Origin: a bacterium
GTDB lineage: Bacteria; Pseudomonadota; Alphaproteobacteria; Rhodobacterales; Rhodobacteraceae
Reading direction: 5' to 3'
Length of the DNA stretch: 64,000 bases
Assembly (NCBI GenBank): GCA_016124195.1
Contig: WGOE01000014.1
Location: 55,242-119,241 of the forward strand
A program made the position numbers and the translations under genes. The notes under the pieces were generated by a model. It did not search any database. It had not been told where the DNA came from and saw only the letters and a program-made list of their open reading frames with translations. Shown here in pieces: positions 1 to 8,786 of this stretch; positions within the stretch are counted from its first letter, which is position 1; the number at the start of each line of letters is the position of its first letter.

Positions 1-144
1 TTTGTCAATGTGCTGACCTCGGGCCTGTTGCTGATGCAGGTCGGGTCGTTCTGGATCCTGGCCATTCTGGGCTCCATGCTGCTGGCCGCCGTCTTCACGG
101 ACCGCGCGCGTCAGGTGTTCCTGAAATCACGGGGGATGATCTGA
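1..144 (+). CDS. Sugar ABC transporter permease, C-terminal fragment
   Basis: Only the last 47 codons are inside the window; the gene begins upstream. The visible part is a hydrophobic segment (residues LLLMQVGSFWILAILGSMLLAAV) followed by a basic tail, as at the C-terminus of RbsC-type permeases. Its stop codon overlaps the start of the next permease (TGATG), so the two are translationally coupled. It is probably one of two inner-membrane permeases of the same sugar importer. The family assignment rests mainly on the neighbouring genes. Confidence 0.7.
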   Translation, partial: FVNVLTSGLLLMQVGSFWILAILGSMLLAAVFTDRARQVFLKSRGMI

Positions 145-1139
145 TGGCGCAGCCCTTCGCCCTTGGCCCGACGGCGCGGCTTTTCGATAATGACTGGATC
201 GGCCCCTGCATCGTGAGCCTGATCGCGATCCTTGCGATCAGCTGGTTTCAACCGGCGTTCCTGTCGTCGTTCAACATCTTCGTCCTGAGTTCGGCCATCG
301 CGGTCAACATGGTGATTGCACTCGGGCAGCTGGTCATCATCGGGATCGGCCAGATGAACCTGGCGCTTGGGTCCATCGGCGGCCTGGTCGCCATCAGCTT
401 CGTCGGCGTGATGGAGAAATTCGGCATCCCGGTGCCGATCGCCCTGGCCTTCGCGCTGGGGATCGGCGTCCTGATGGGCATGGCCAGCGGCTATATCATC
501 GCCCGCACGATGATTTCCGCCTTCATCATCACGCTGGCGGGGTTGCAGATCTTCAAGGGGATCAACCTTGGCATCACGCAGGCGCAGCCCTTCTATGGCG
601 TGCCGGACGGGGTCAAGGCCTTTGGACAGGCCTCGGTGCTTGGGCCCTTGCCCTGGCTATTGGTGCCGATGCTTCTGGCCAGCGCCGGGGTCTGGTACAT
701 GTTCAACCGCCTGCGCATCGGGCGGCATATCCTGGCCTTGGGCGCCAATCCGCATGCGGCCGAATTGTCCGGCATTGACCCCAAGGTCACGATCATCTGG
801 GCGCACGCCGTCTCGGGTCTCCTCGCGGCGACGGCGGGGGTCATGCTGGTCGCCAAGTTGCAGATCGGCCAGCCGACCATCGGGGATGACTGGCTGATCA
901 CCTCCTTTGCCGCGCCCGTCATCGGGGGCGCGGTCTTGTCGGGGGGCCGGGTGTCGGTCGGCGGCACCTTCTTTGGCGTCGTCATCATCGCGGTCATCAC
1001 GCAGGCCCTGGTGATCTTCAACATCGACCCTTTCGCCGTGCAGATCGTCCTCGGCGCGCTGATCCTGTGGGCCGTGGGCATCAACCGGCTGCGCGAAGTG
1101 CGCATCGCGAAACTGCAGTCGATGGGGGCAAAGACATGA
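144..1139 (+). CDS. Sugar ABC transporter permease (RbsC/YtfT family)
   Basis: This 331-residue integral membrane protein has about nine to ten hydrophobic segments, the usual size of the RbsC branch of carbohydrate permeases. It should form the membrane channel of a sugar importer together with the truncated permease upstream. The motif ALGANPHAAELSGI near residues 198-211 is the typical cytoplasmic coupling loop (G-x-N-x-x-A-A-x-x-S-G-I) of this family. The start overlaps the previous stop and the end overlaps the ATPase start (ATGA), so this is one operon. The transported sugar cannot be read from the sequence; the dehydratase downstream suggests a sugar or sugar acid. Confidence 0.9.
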   Translation: MAQPFALGPTARLFDNDWIGPCIVSLIAILAISWFQPAFLSSFNIFVLSSAIAVNMVIALGQLVIIGIGQMNLALGSIGGLVAISFVGVMEKFGIPVPIALAFALGIGVLMGMASGYIIARTMISAFIITLAGLQIFKGINLGITQAQPFYGVPDGVKAFGQASVLGPLPWLLVPMLLASAGVWYMFNRLRIGRHILALGANPHAAELSGIDPKVTIIWAHAVSGLLAATAGVMLVAKLQIGQPTIGDDWLITSFAAPVIGGAVLSGGRVSVGGTFFGVVIIAVITQALVIFNIDPFAVQIVLGALILWAVGINRLREVRIAKLQSMGAKT

Positions 1140-2647
1140 GCGCGCTGGAGGTCAAGGGCGTCAGCAAGTCCTTCCCGGGCGTCAAGGCGCTGAACGGGGT
1201 GTCGATGACGATGCAGGCGGGCTCGATCCACGCGCTTCTGGGGGAAAACGGTGCGGGCAAATCGACGCTGATCAAGATCGTGACCGGCATCTATCAACCC
1301 GATGCGGGCGAGGTGCGGATGAACGGCAGCCCGGTGCGCTTTGCCAACCTGCGCCAGTCGGCGGCAGGGGGCCTTGGCGTCGTCCATCAGGAGCGCAACC
1401 TTGTCACCCGTTTTTCCGTGGGCGAGAATATCCTGCTGGACCGGCTGGGAAAATCCGCCCTGTCGCGGGTGGACTACCCCGCCATCTGGCGCGAGGCGGA
1501 CAAGTGGCTGAAACTGCTGGAGCTTGATGTCGATCCGCAGACCCCCGTCACACGCCTGTCAGTGGCGCAGATGCAGCTGGTCGAGATCGGCAAGGCGCTG
1601 TCGCAGCAATCCAGGGTCCTGCTGATGGACGAGCCGACCGCTTCACTGACCCCGAACGAGACTCAGGTCCTGTTCCGCATCCTGCGCAAGCTGCGCGATG
1701 ACGGCGTGGCGATCGGCTTTGTCAGTCACAAGCTGGAGGAGGTGTTCGCCATCTGCGACCGCGTGACCGTGCTGCGCGATGGTCAGAACGCCTGCGACAG
1801 CGCCGATATGAAAGGCATGGTGCGCGGGGATGTCGTGCAGATGATGATCGGCCGGGCCGAGCGGATCACCGCGCGCGCGCCGCGCCCCATGCCCTCCGCG
1901 CCGCCCTTGCTGGAGCTGAAGGCCTATGCCTCGAACCTTGGGCACCGCGACATTGACCTCACGATCCGTCCCGGCGAAATCCTTGGCCTTTACGGGCTGG
2001 TGGGCGCCGGTCGCAGCGAGTTGGCCAAGGCGATCCTTGGACTTGCCCGGCAAACCGGCGGCGAGGTGCGGGTGGCGGGGCGGCCCGTGCAGATCACCTC
2101 GGTCGCCGAGGCGTTGCACACCCATGGCATCGGTTACGTGTCCGAGGACCGCAAGGCCGAGGGCCTGATCCTGATGCATTCGGTCCTGAACAACAGCGGC
2201 ATCACGATCTGGACCCGGCTGGCGGGCAAGCTGGGCTTTCTGCGCGACCGCCGGGTCGAGGCAGAGGTCAGCCCCGTGCTGCAACGGCTGGAGCTGAAAA
2301 CCCCCTCGCTGCAGCAGACCATCGACAACCTGTCGGGCGGAAACCAGCAAAAGGTGTCCTGCGCCAAATGGATCGCGGCCGGGGTCAAACTGTTGATCAT
2401 CGACGAGCCGACGGTTGGCATCGACATCAAGACCAAGGCCTATATGCACGACCTGATCCATGAATTGGCCGCGGGCGGCACGGCGGTCCTGCTAATCACC
2501 TCGGACATGCCGGAGATGATCGACGTGGCCGACCGGATCGCCGTGATGGACGGCTACCGCATTCATGGGCTGGTCGAAAACGACCGCAACTATGACCGGA
2601 TGTCAAAGGCGATCATGGGCTTCATTCACGGACGGGAGGCGGCCTGA
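1136..2647 (+). CDS. Sugar ABC transporter ATPase with two nucleotide-binding domains (RbsA/MglA type)
   Basis: The product has 503 residues and two ATPase halves. The N-terminal half has Walker A GENGAGKST at residues 36-44, an LSVAQMQ signature and a LLMDEPTASL Walker B. The C-terminal half has a degenerate P-loop (GLVGAGRSE), a proper signature LSGGNQQKV and LLIIDEPTVGID. Degeneracy in the second P-loop is normal for RbsA-type ATPases. An ORF reading from 1067 gives 23 extra residues inside the permease gene; the ATG at 1136, overlapping the permease stop, fits the operon's coupling pattern. It drives uptake through the two upstream permeases. No binding-protein gene for this system is inside the window. 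Confidence 0.93.
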   Translation: MSALEVKGVSKSFPGVKALNGVSMTMQAGSIHALLGENGAGKSTLIKIVTGIYQPDAGEVRMNGSPVRFANLRQSAAGGLGVVHQERNLVTRFSVGENILLDRLGKSALSRVDYPAIWREADKWLKLLELDVDPQTPVTRLSVAQMQLVEIGKALSQQSRVLLMDEPTASLTPNETQVLFRILRKLRDDGVAIGFVSHKLEEVFAICDRVTVLRDGQNACDSADMKGMVRGDVVQMMIGRAERITARAPRPMPSAPPLLELKAYASNLGHRDIDLTIRPGEILGLYGLVGAGRSELAKAILGLARQTGGEVRVAGRPVQITSVAEALHTHGIGYVSEDRKAEGLILMHSVLNNSGITIWTRLAGKLGFLRDRRVEAEVSPVLQRLELKTPSLQQTIDNLSGGNQQKVSCAKWIAAGVKLLIIDEPTVGIDIKTKAYMHDLIHELAAGGTAVLLITSDMPEMIDVADRIAVMDGYRIHGLVENDRNYDRMSKAIMGFIHGREAA

Positions 2648-3756
2648 TGGCAAGGATCGTACGGGTAGAGGCTGTGATGGTGGACCTTGTCCCGCCCGTC
2701 AAACGCACGGATGCCATCCAGTCCTTTCTCAGCCAGGAGACCCCGATCCTGCGGATCACCGATGCCGACGGCGCGGTGGGCACCGGCTATTCCTACACGA
2801 TCGGCACCGGCGGGCCGTCGATCATGGCGCTGTTGAAGCACACCCTTGCCCCCGCCCTGATCGGGCGCGAAGCCGACGAGATCGAACGGATCTGGCGCGA
2901 CCTTCTGTTCATGACGCATGCCACCTCGGTCGGCGCCGTGACCTCGCTGGCGCTGGCGGCGATTGACACGGCGCTTTGGGATCTGCGCTGCATCAAGGCG
3001 GGGCTGCCGCTGCACCGCATGGCCGGCGGCGCGCAAACCCGCATCCCGCTTTACACGACAGAGGGCGGCTGGCTGCACCTTTCGACCGCCGACCTGGTCG
3101 CGGATGCCCTGCGGGCCAAGGCCGCGGGCTTTGGCGGGGCCAAGATCAAGATCGGCCGCCCCCATGTCTCTGAAGACGTGGCGCGGCTTTCGGCCGTGCG
3201 CGATGCCGTGGGTCCTTCGTTCGAGATCATGACCGATGCCAACCAGCGGTTCACCGTGGACGAGGCGATCCGCCGCGCCCGCTGCCTGACGCCGCTGGAC
3301 ATCGCCTGGCTGGAGGAGCCCTTGCCCGCCGACGACCTGTCGGGCCACGAGCGACTGTCGAACGCCACGACCCTGCCCGTGGCCGTGGGCGAGAGCCTCT
3401 ATTCCCCGCAGCATTTCCGCGAATATCTGCAGCGTGGCGCCTGTTCCATCGTGCAGGTGGATGTGGCGCGGATCGGCGGCATCACGCCCTGGCTCAAGGT
3501 CGCGCATCTGGCCGAGACTTTCAACGTGCCGGTCTGCCCGCATTTCCTGATGGAACTGCATGTCTCGCTCTGCGCCGCGGTGCCCAATGCGCGCTGGGTC
3601 GAATATATCCCGCAACTGGACCGCCTGACGCGGTCACCGATGCGGATCGAGGCGGGTCACGCCGTGCCGTCGGATCGACCGGGGCTTGGCATCGACTGGG
3701 ATTTCGACGCCATCCAAGGCATGGCCATCGCCGGGTCTGAATTTGCCTTGGCCTGA
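2647..3756 (+). CDS. Mandelate racemase/muconate lactonizing family enzyme, probable sugar-acid dehydratase
   Basis: This enolase-superfamily protein has 369 residues, the full length of the family. An N-terminal capping domain is followed by a TIM barrel. The catalytic K-x-K is Lys166/Lys168 (AKIKIG). The probable metal ligands are Asp197 (DAN), Glu223 (LEEP) and Glu249 (VGES). Asp272 and His299 (CPHF) form the His-Asp dyad of the mandelate-racemase subgroup, whose sugar-acid members are mostly dehydratases such as galactarate, fuconate or gluconate dehydratases. The start overlaps the ATPase stop by one base, so it is the last gene of the sugar ABC operon and probably acts on the imported compound. 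The substrate is not assignable. Confidence 0.85.
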   Translation: MARIVRVEAVMVDLVPPVKRTDAIQSFLSQETPILRITDADGAVGTGYSYTIGTGGPSIMALLKHTLAPALIGREADEIERIWRDLLFMTHATSVGAVTSLALAAIDTALWDLRCIKAGLPLHRMAGGAQTRIPLYTTEGGWLHLSTADLVADALRAKAAGFGGAKIKIGRPHVSEDVARLSAVRDAVGPSFEIMTDANQRFTVDEAIRRARCLTPLDIAWLEEPLPADDLSGHERLSNATTLPVAVGESLYSPQHFREYLQRGACSIVQVDVARIGGITPWLKVAHLAETFNVPVCPHFLMELHVSLCAAVPNARWVEYIPQLDRLTRSPMRIEAGHAVPSDRPGLGIDWDFDAIQGMAIAGSEFALA

Positions 3757-4096
3757 GCCTGTGCCAGGCAGCATCCGGCGCAGGGCCGTTTGATCCTGCC
3801 CTTGCGACGCGAACCGCAGCTTTCCTGAACGCCACGCCGTGCCTTGGTGCCACATCCGGCCCGGATCTTGGCAGCCATAGCCCTTGTACGGCCGGAGAGA
3901 TACGGCCGGAGAGAGACGGGTGAGGGACCGGAACGCGAGGGCGCATTAACACCTCTTAACAATTCGTGACTCACGTTATCCGCAGAGACGAGGGAGCATG
4001 GATCAAGGTCAGATCATCCCGCCAGCAGGCCGTTTGGGCGGCAAAGCCGCCGTCGAGGCGGACCTCGGCCGGCCTGGGCAATTTGGAGGATTGAAG
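3757..4096 (+). other. Intergenic region, no gene seen
   Basis: This stretch of 340 bases separates the sugar operon from the solo winged-helix regulator. No convincing coding frame was found. The frame of the next gene stays open back to an ATG at 3998, but the strong Shine-Dalgarno GGAGGA at 4085-4090 favours the later start at 4097. The region contains a perfect 14-bp tandem duplication, listed separately, and probably the promoter of the regulator. Confidence 0.6.
3887..3914. repeat. Perfect tandem duplication, 2 x 14 bp
   Basis: The unit TACGGCCGGAGAGA occurs twice without a gap, at 3887-3900 and 3901-3914, about 180 bases upstream of the 4097 start. Each copy contains the palindrome CGGCCG. 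It could be a slippage duplication or a paired regulator site; nothing in the sequence decides between these. Confidence 0.85.
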
Positions 4097-4747
4097 ATGC
4101 TTGAACACAGACAGGTCCCGCTCCACATCGCCGCACCGCGCGACCTCACATCCGCGCCGGATGCCGGCCTGCATCATGTCATCGCCTTCAGGAATTTCCA
4201 GGTCTGGCCAAAGTGCCGGCTGGTGACCAGATCCGGAGAGGTCATTACGGTCGGCAGCCGCGCCTTCGACCTGCTTGTCGTGCTGCTGCAATCGCGCGGG
4301 TCGGTCGTGTCGAAATCCGATCTTCTGGAACGGGTCTGGCCGACGACCATCGTCGATGAAAGCAATCTGAGGTTTCAGATCGGCGTGCTGCGCAACGTGC
4401 TGGGCAAGGACCGGGACCTCATCAAGAGCGTGGCCGGCAGAGGATATCTCTTCGCCTTCGACCCGCAGAGCGCGGCGGGCCCGGAACCGCGCAACGCACC
4501 TGAACGCGGCACGGACCAGCCCAGATCTTCGGCAGCGCTGCGTGGGGCGCAAGACCCGGAGACGCGCCCGCCCGGCCCGTCTGCGGATCAGTCTGCGGAT
4601 CAGTCTGCGGATCAGACGGGCGAAGCCTTCGGCAAGAACGACCGGGTGTTTGATCTGTTCGTGCAGTTCACCCGGCAACTGGTTGCGGCCTACGGATCGC
4701 TTGAGACCGCCCAAGAGGCGGTGGCCAAGGTGAACCGGGCCGGATGA
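4097..4747 (+). CDS. Solo winged-helix (OmpR/PhoB-type DNA-binding) regulator
   Basis: The product is 216 residues from the ATG at 4097, chosen because GGAGGA lies 6 bases upstream. Residues about 30-120 form a Trans_reg_C winged helix: a beta-hairpin ending GSRAFDLLVVLL, the helix VVSKSDLLERVWP, the recognition segment DESNLRFQIGVLRNVLG, and the wing GRGYLFAF. There is no receiver domain and no membrane segment. The C-terminal third is low complexity (a triplicated SADQ unit) and ends in a short alpha-helical tail. The winged helix closely resembles the N-terminus of the 917-residue regulator encoded convergently 56 bases away, suggesting related functions. The signal it senses is unknown. 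Confidence 0.8.
   Translation: MLEHRQVPLHIAAPRDLTSAPDAGLHHVIAFRNFQVWPKCRLVTRSGEVITVGSRAFDLLVVLLQSRGSVVSKSDLLERVWPTTIVDESNLRFQIGVLRNVLGKDRDLIKSVAGRGYLFAFDPQSAAGPEPRNAPERGTDQPRSSAALRGAQDPETRPPGPSADQSADQSADQTGEAFGKNDRVFDLFVQFTRQLVAAYGSLETAQEAVAKVNRAG
4579..4614 (+). repeat. In-frame 12-bp minisatellite, three copies
   Basis: GTCTGCGGATCA is repeated three times in tandem without mismatch inside the solo regulator, encoding Ser-Ala-Asp-Gln three times in the linker after the DNA-binding domain. Because the unit is a multiple of three, copy-number change would lengthen or shorten the linker without shifting frame. Confidence 0.9.
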
Positions 4748-4802
4748 GATGAGCATCGCGTGCTCCGGTCGCGAGGGCAACGCGGACACCCGGCGCAGTG
4801 GG

Positions 4803-7556
4803 TCAAGGCGCAGGGGCAGAGCGCGCGGGCAAGGCAAGAAGATCGGCGTCGATGCGCTTCTGCCAGGCTGCCATGCCGCGCAGATGGGCGAAGCGGCGCG
4901 CGAGGCGAAGATGGGCCCGGGCGCTCCGCTCTTCTTGCGGTCCGCCGGCGAGCACGATGCTCTGCGCCTTCACCCGCAGGATTTCGGGCAGGCACCACAA
5001 TTCCTCGCGATCGCGGGCCCGGCTCAGGGCGCGCTCGATCGTGGCGTTGGCAGAGGCAAGGTCGCCAGCGAGGATCTGACCCTCGGCCAGCCTGACAACG
5101 AAGCCAAGCATACGGTGGCCAAAGGCGTTCTCGGGGAAGCGCGACAGCGCATCGGCCATCTTTGACGCACCCCGTCGGCCATCGCCAAGACCGATGTGCA
5201 GACAGCCCTCGTAGGCATCCGCCCAGGCCTGCCAGAGCGGATTGCCCTCCGAGACGGCCCGCAACTCTTCGACATAGCCCTCGGCCAGATCAAAGCTCCC
5301 CGAACGGATCACGATGGGGCAGACGCCATGGGCCAGCGCGTTCCAGACCGAGGGCCTGTGACCGATCCCGTGGGCGAGTTGCAGGTTCTCCTTGGCCATG
5401 CGCAGGGCCTCTTGCGGCCGGCCGCGCATCCACAGCGCATCGGCATGGTAGCATTTCGCGACGACGCGCGGGTCCCATTGGAAGCGGACGAACATCGACC
5501 GGCTGACCGCAAAGCCGTCGATGTCCAGGAGCGGCGCGGTCTGTTCGGACGAGTCGATCGGATAGCCCAGCACGAAAAGCGAAATTGCGATCATCAGCCG
5601 GGCGATGGCCACTTCCTCGCTGCTTTGGGCGCGAGAGGCGAGCGTGTGACATCTGCGCGCGAAGGCGAGGGCATCGCGGTGCCGGCCGATCATGAAGCTG
5701 TTCAGCCAGGAACCCCAGAACGTCCAGAGCCCGAATTCAACCTCGCCCAGGCCCTTTGTGACATCGAAGGAATTTCGCCAGGCCTCGCTGATTTCGGCGC
5801 CGCTGGTCCGGAACAACTGCAACCGGGAGGCGAGCGTCGCAAAGAGGTGAAGCCGGCGCTGGACATCGGGTCCGGCGCGGGGCCGCAGGTTCGACAACGA
5901 GATTTCCAGCCGACGTTCGGTCTCTTCGGAAAGGATCGAGGTCATCCAGATCGGCGCCGCCGCCATCGACAGGGCGACGCCGATGTCCTCGTCCCCCTGG
6001 TCCGAGAAGGCCCAGTCGAGAGCGGCGCGCAGATCCTCGACCAGATGCGAATGTTCAAGTGTCCAGGCCGCCCGATCCGCGGCCGAAGCGACCGTGGTGT
6101 GCCGCAGTTCCGCCAGCACATGGCGGGCATGGCTTGCCGCGACCGCCGTGCGCATGCCGGTTTCGGCCAGCTTTTCCTCGGCGAACTGGCGGGTGGTCTC
6201 CGACAGCCGGAAGCAGGTCTCGCCGCCCTTGTGCGAAATGTTGACAAGCGACTTCTTGGCCAGATCGACCAGCGTCCGCAGTAGCGTGCCGGGGTCCTCT
6301 GCCTGCGGCGTGAGGACGGAGTGTGCGGACGCAAGCGTGAATTCACCGGGAAAGATCGAGATCTGCCGCAGCGTATCCTGCGCGTCGGGGGCCAGAAGCC
6401 GGTAGCTCCATTCCAGGACGGCCTGCAGCGTCTGCTGGCGCGGGACGGTGCGGTGCGCGCCGGCGGCGGTCAGAAGGAAGCTCGAATCCAGATTATGGGC
6501 GAGACCCTGCAGCCCCATGTATTCGACCTGCGCCGCGGCCAGTTCGATGGCAAGCGGAATGCCTTCGAGCTTGCGGGAAATCTCGGCGATCAACCGCAAG
6601 TCGGACGGCGGCAGCGTCACGGGGTCAATCTGCGCCCCGACCCGTTCGACGAAAAGTTCTACCGCGGAATGCGCCAGCAGATCCGCGATGCCAAGCGGCC
6701 CGCCCTGCGGCGGCACGTCGAGCGAGGCCAGCCGGATGATCACCTCGCCCCGCGCCCGCAGAGGCTCGCGGCTGGTCGCGATCAGACGCACATCGGGGGC
6801 GCCGGCCGCGATCTGTTCGGCGAGCTCGGCCGCCGCATCAAGCAGGTGTTCGCAATTGTCCAGAACGAGCAGAAGGCGCTTGCCGGCGAGGGCCGCGGCC
6901 ACGTCCTGCGGCCGGCCGGCCGGCGCGCCCATGGCTGCCAGCACGGCATCCGGTACGGCGCGCGGGTTGGTCAGCGACGCCAGATCGACGAAGCGCCAAC
7001 CATCGTCAAAGTCTGCGGCGCTGCTGCGCGCGACGGCGACGGCCACGGTCGTCTTGCCGACGCCGCCGGGGCCGACGATGGTCATCAGCTTCTGGCCCGC
7101 GAGTTTTCCGGCAAGGTCCGCGATGACGTCGGCACGACCGATGATGCGTCCGACCTCGGCGAGGTGGCGGGCGGGCAGGCCTGGCGCGGGCAGGGGGTCC
7201 GGTCGGGGCCGCGCCCCTGCATCCCGCACGATCCCGACCGGGGCGAGGAAGGCATAGCCGCGCCCGGTCACGTTGCGGATCGCGGGCCCGTCCTGACCCG
7301 CATCGCCGATCGCCTTGCGCAGGGCCAGGATCTGAATGCGCAGGTTGCCCTCTTCGACGAAAGTGTCGGGCCAGGCCGCCTGCAGCAGATCGCTCTTGCG
7401 AACTGTCTTGCCGGCGTTTTCCAGCAGCCTGGCAAGCACCGGCAGCGCCCGGCTGCCAAGCGGCACTTCGGCGCCGTCTTTCAACAGGACCTGGCGGGCG
7501 CAATCAAAGCGATAGGCGCCGAAAACATAGGAATGAGGCTGATCGTGGTCTGTCAT
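4803..7556 (-). CDS. Winged-helix STAND-type ATPase transcriptional regulator
   Basis: This is a 917-residue cytoplasmic regulator. Residues 10-107 are a Trans_reg_C winged helix (SRALPVLARLL, KSDLLQAAWPDTF, GRGYAFLAPV). An NB-ARC/STAND-like ATPase follows, with Walker A GPGGVGKTT at 162-170, Walker B LLLVLDNCEHL near 226-236 and a TSREPL sensor motif. The remaining roughly 450 residues are helical, TPR-like repeats. This resembles the large 'ATPase plus winged helix' regulators (COG3903-type) of proteobacteria and actinobacteria, in which ligand binding is thought to trigger nucleotide-dependent oligomerisation. It lies downstream of the second sugar ABC operon on the same strand and is convergent with the solo winged-helix gene. 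The regulon is unknown. Confidence 0.85.
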   Translation of the reverse strand: MTDHDQPHSYVFGAYRFDCARQVLLKDGAEVPLGSRALPVLARLLENAGKTVRKSDLLQAAWPDTFVEEGNLRIQILALRKAIGDAGQDGPAIRNVTGRGYAFLAPVGIVRDAGARPRPDPLPAPGLPARHLAEVGRIIGRADVIADLAGKLAGQKLMTIVGPGGVGKTTVAVAVARSSAADFDDGWRFVDLASLTNPRAVPDAVLAAMGAPAGRPQDVAAALAGKRLLLVLDNCEHLLDAAAELAEQIAAGAPDVRLIATSREPLRARGEVIIRLASLDVPPQGGPLGIADLLAHSAVELFVERVGAQIDPVTLPPSDLRLIAEISRKLEGIPLAIELAAAQVEYMGLQGLAHNLDSSFLLTAAGAHRTVPRQQTLQAVLEWSYRLLAPDAQDTLRQISIFPGEFTLASAHSVLTPQAEDPGTLLRTLVDLAKKSLVNISHKGGETCFRLSETTRQFAEEKLAETGMRTAVAASHARHVLAELRHTTVASAADRAAWTLEHSHLVEDLRAALDWAFSDQGDEDIGVALSMAAAPIWMTSILSEETERRLEISLSNLRPRAGPDVQRRLHLFATLASRLQLFRTSGAEISEAWRNSFDVTKGLGEVEFGLWTFWGSWLNSFMIGRHRDALAFARRCHTLASRAQSSEEVAIARLMIAISLFVLGYPIDSSEQTAPLLDIDGFAVSRSMFVRFQWDPRVVAKCYHADALWMRGRPQEALRMAKENLQLAHGIGHRPSVWNALAHGVCPIVIRSGSFDLAEGYVEELRAVSEGNPLWQAWADAYEGCLHIGLGDGRRGASKMADALSRFPENAFGHRMLGFVVRLAEGQILAGDLASANATIERALSRARDREELWCLPEILRVKAQSIVLAGGPQEERSARAHLRLARRFAHLRGMAAWQKRIDADLLALPARSAPAP

Positions 7557-7657
7557 GTCGCGCTGCGGCTGGCTTGGCGAAACATGGTTCTCGATTCCTC
7601 ACCTCTGCCTGATCGATGCGTTGCCCGGCCGGATCTGGGGAAATCCCCGTTAACCAA

Positions 7658-7676
7658 TGTAAATACGTTATTTACA
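7658..7676. promoter_or_regulatory. 19-bp AT-rich palindromic operator candidate
   Basis: TGTAAATA and TATTTACA are perfect 8-bp inverted arms around a CGT spacer, lying about 100 bases upstream of the ATPase-regulator start. Its AT-richness stands out in a GC-rich background. It is suited to a dimeric regulator and may control the 917-residue gene, possibly by autoregulation. No known consensus is claimed. Confidence 0.55.
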
Positions 7677-7787
7677 CCCTTGGCGGATCAATCGTCCATC
7701 GAATTGGCGCTCAATTCCCTGTGCTGAAATCCCTGTCCTTGCGAATTGGTGCGTTTCATTCAAAGCCCTGCCGCCATTTACGGCAGT

Positions 7788-8786
7788 TCAACGGTACCGA
7801 ATTTGATTCCACCGGTGACCGATCAGCGACAGGATGATGATGAGCCCGTTGAAGAACTGCACATAAAAGCCGTCAAGCCCGGCCGCGACGATTCCCACCT
7901 GCGTGAACGAGACGATGGCGGCGCCGATGGTTCCGCCCAGAACGGTGCCCACGCCGCCCCAGGTCGGTGTGCCGCCGACGAACACGGCAGCCAGCGTCGG
8001 CAGGAGGTAGGAATCCCCTGCCGTGGGCCACCAGGTGAAGTTGATGATGGTCGAGAAGATGCCGGCCAGCCCCGCGCCGAACCCCATGAAGACAAAGGTG
8101 CCGACACGCACGAGCCTGGGATCTATCCCCATTTGCCGCGCGCTTTCCGGATTGTCGCCGACGCAATGCACGCGGGCGCCGAACCGGTGGCGGTTGTAGA
8201 GGATCACCGAAACCGCCACGAACACGGCCGCCCAGATCATCTGGACGGGAAATCCGCCAGGCGAACTTGACAGGAGCCTCAAGGTCGGATCCTTCGCGAT
8301 CCCGGTTGCGGCGATCGATCTGCCCCCGGTCGCTATCATGATGGCGCCGCGGATCAGGAACCCGAGGCCAAGCGTCGCCACCAGCGAACTGAACTCGCCA
8401 TAGACCACGATGAGGCCGATGGCGGACCCCAGCGCAAGCCCGACCGCGACCCCTGCAAGGATGGCCGCGGCGGGCGGATAGCCGGCCTGAACCCCCAGCG
8501 CAAAAATCCAGGCCGCAAAGGCCATGACCGAGGGAAAGCTGAGATCAATTTCCCCCACCGTAACGATGAACACCAAGGGCACGACCAGAAAGATCGCCAC
8601 CGGCAGCACGGTCAGAACCGAATAATAGATGCGCCAATCCGAAAAGACATGAGGATTGCCGCAAAAGAACAGCAGCATCATCACGATGAAAAACCCAAAG
8701 GTGCCGATTGCCGCCCGATTGAGCTGGATAAAACGGCGGATCAGGCCGTGATTCGCGTTGAAACCGTCAGGAGTGCGCTTGTTCAT
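7788..8786 (-). CDS. Sugar ABC transporter permease (RbsC/FrcC-like)
   Basis: The product has 332 residues with about ten hydrophobic segments and the family coupling loop CVGDNPESARQMGID in the C-terminal half. It forms the inner-membrane channel of a carbohydrate importer. It is the third gene of a minus-strand operon of binding protein, ATPase and permease. Its ATG overlaps the ATPase stop by 4 bases (8783-8786). The organisation, with a single-domain ATPase and one permease, matches fructose-type (FrcBCA-like) systems more than ribose systems, but the substrate is not readable from sequence. Confidence 0.9.
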   Translation of the reverse strand: MNKRTPDGFNANHGLIRRFIQLNRAAIGTFGFFIVMMLLFFCGNPHVFSDWRIYYSVLTVLPVAIFLVVPLVFIVTVGEIDLSFPSVMAFAAWIFALGVQAGYPPAAAILAGVAVGLALGSAIGLIVVYGEFSSLVATLGLGFLIRGAIMIATGGRSIAATGIAKDPTLRLLSSSPGGFPVQMIWAAVFVAVSVILYNRHRFGARVHCVGDNPESARQMGIDPRLVRVGTFVFMGFGAGLAGIFSTIINFTWWPTAGDSYLLPTLAAVFVGGTPTWGGVGTVLGGTIGAAIVSFTQVGIVAAGLDGFYVQFFNGLIIILSLIGHRWNQIRYR

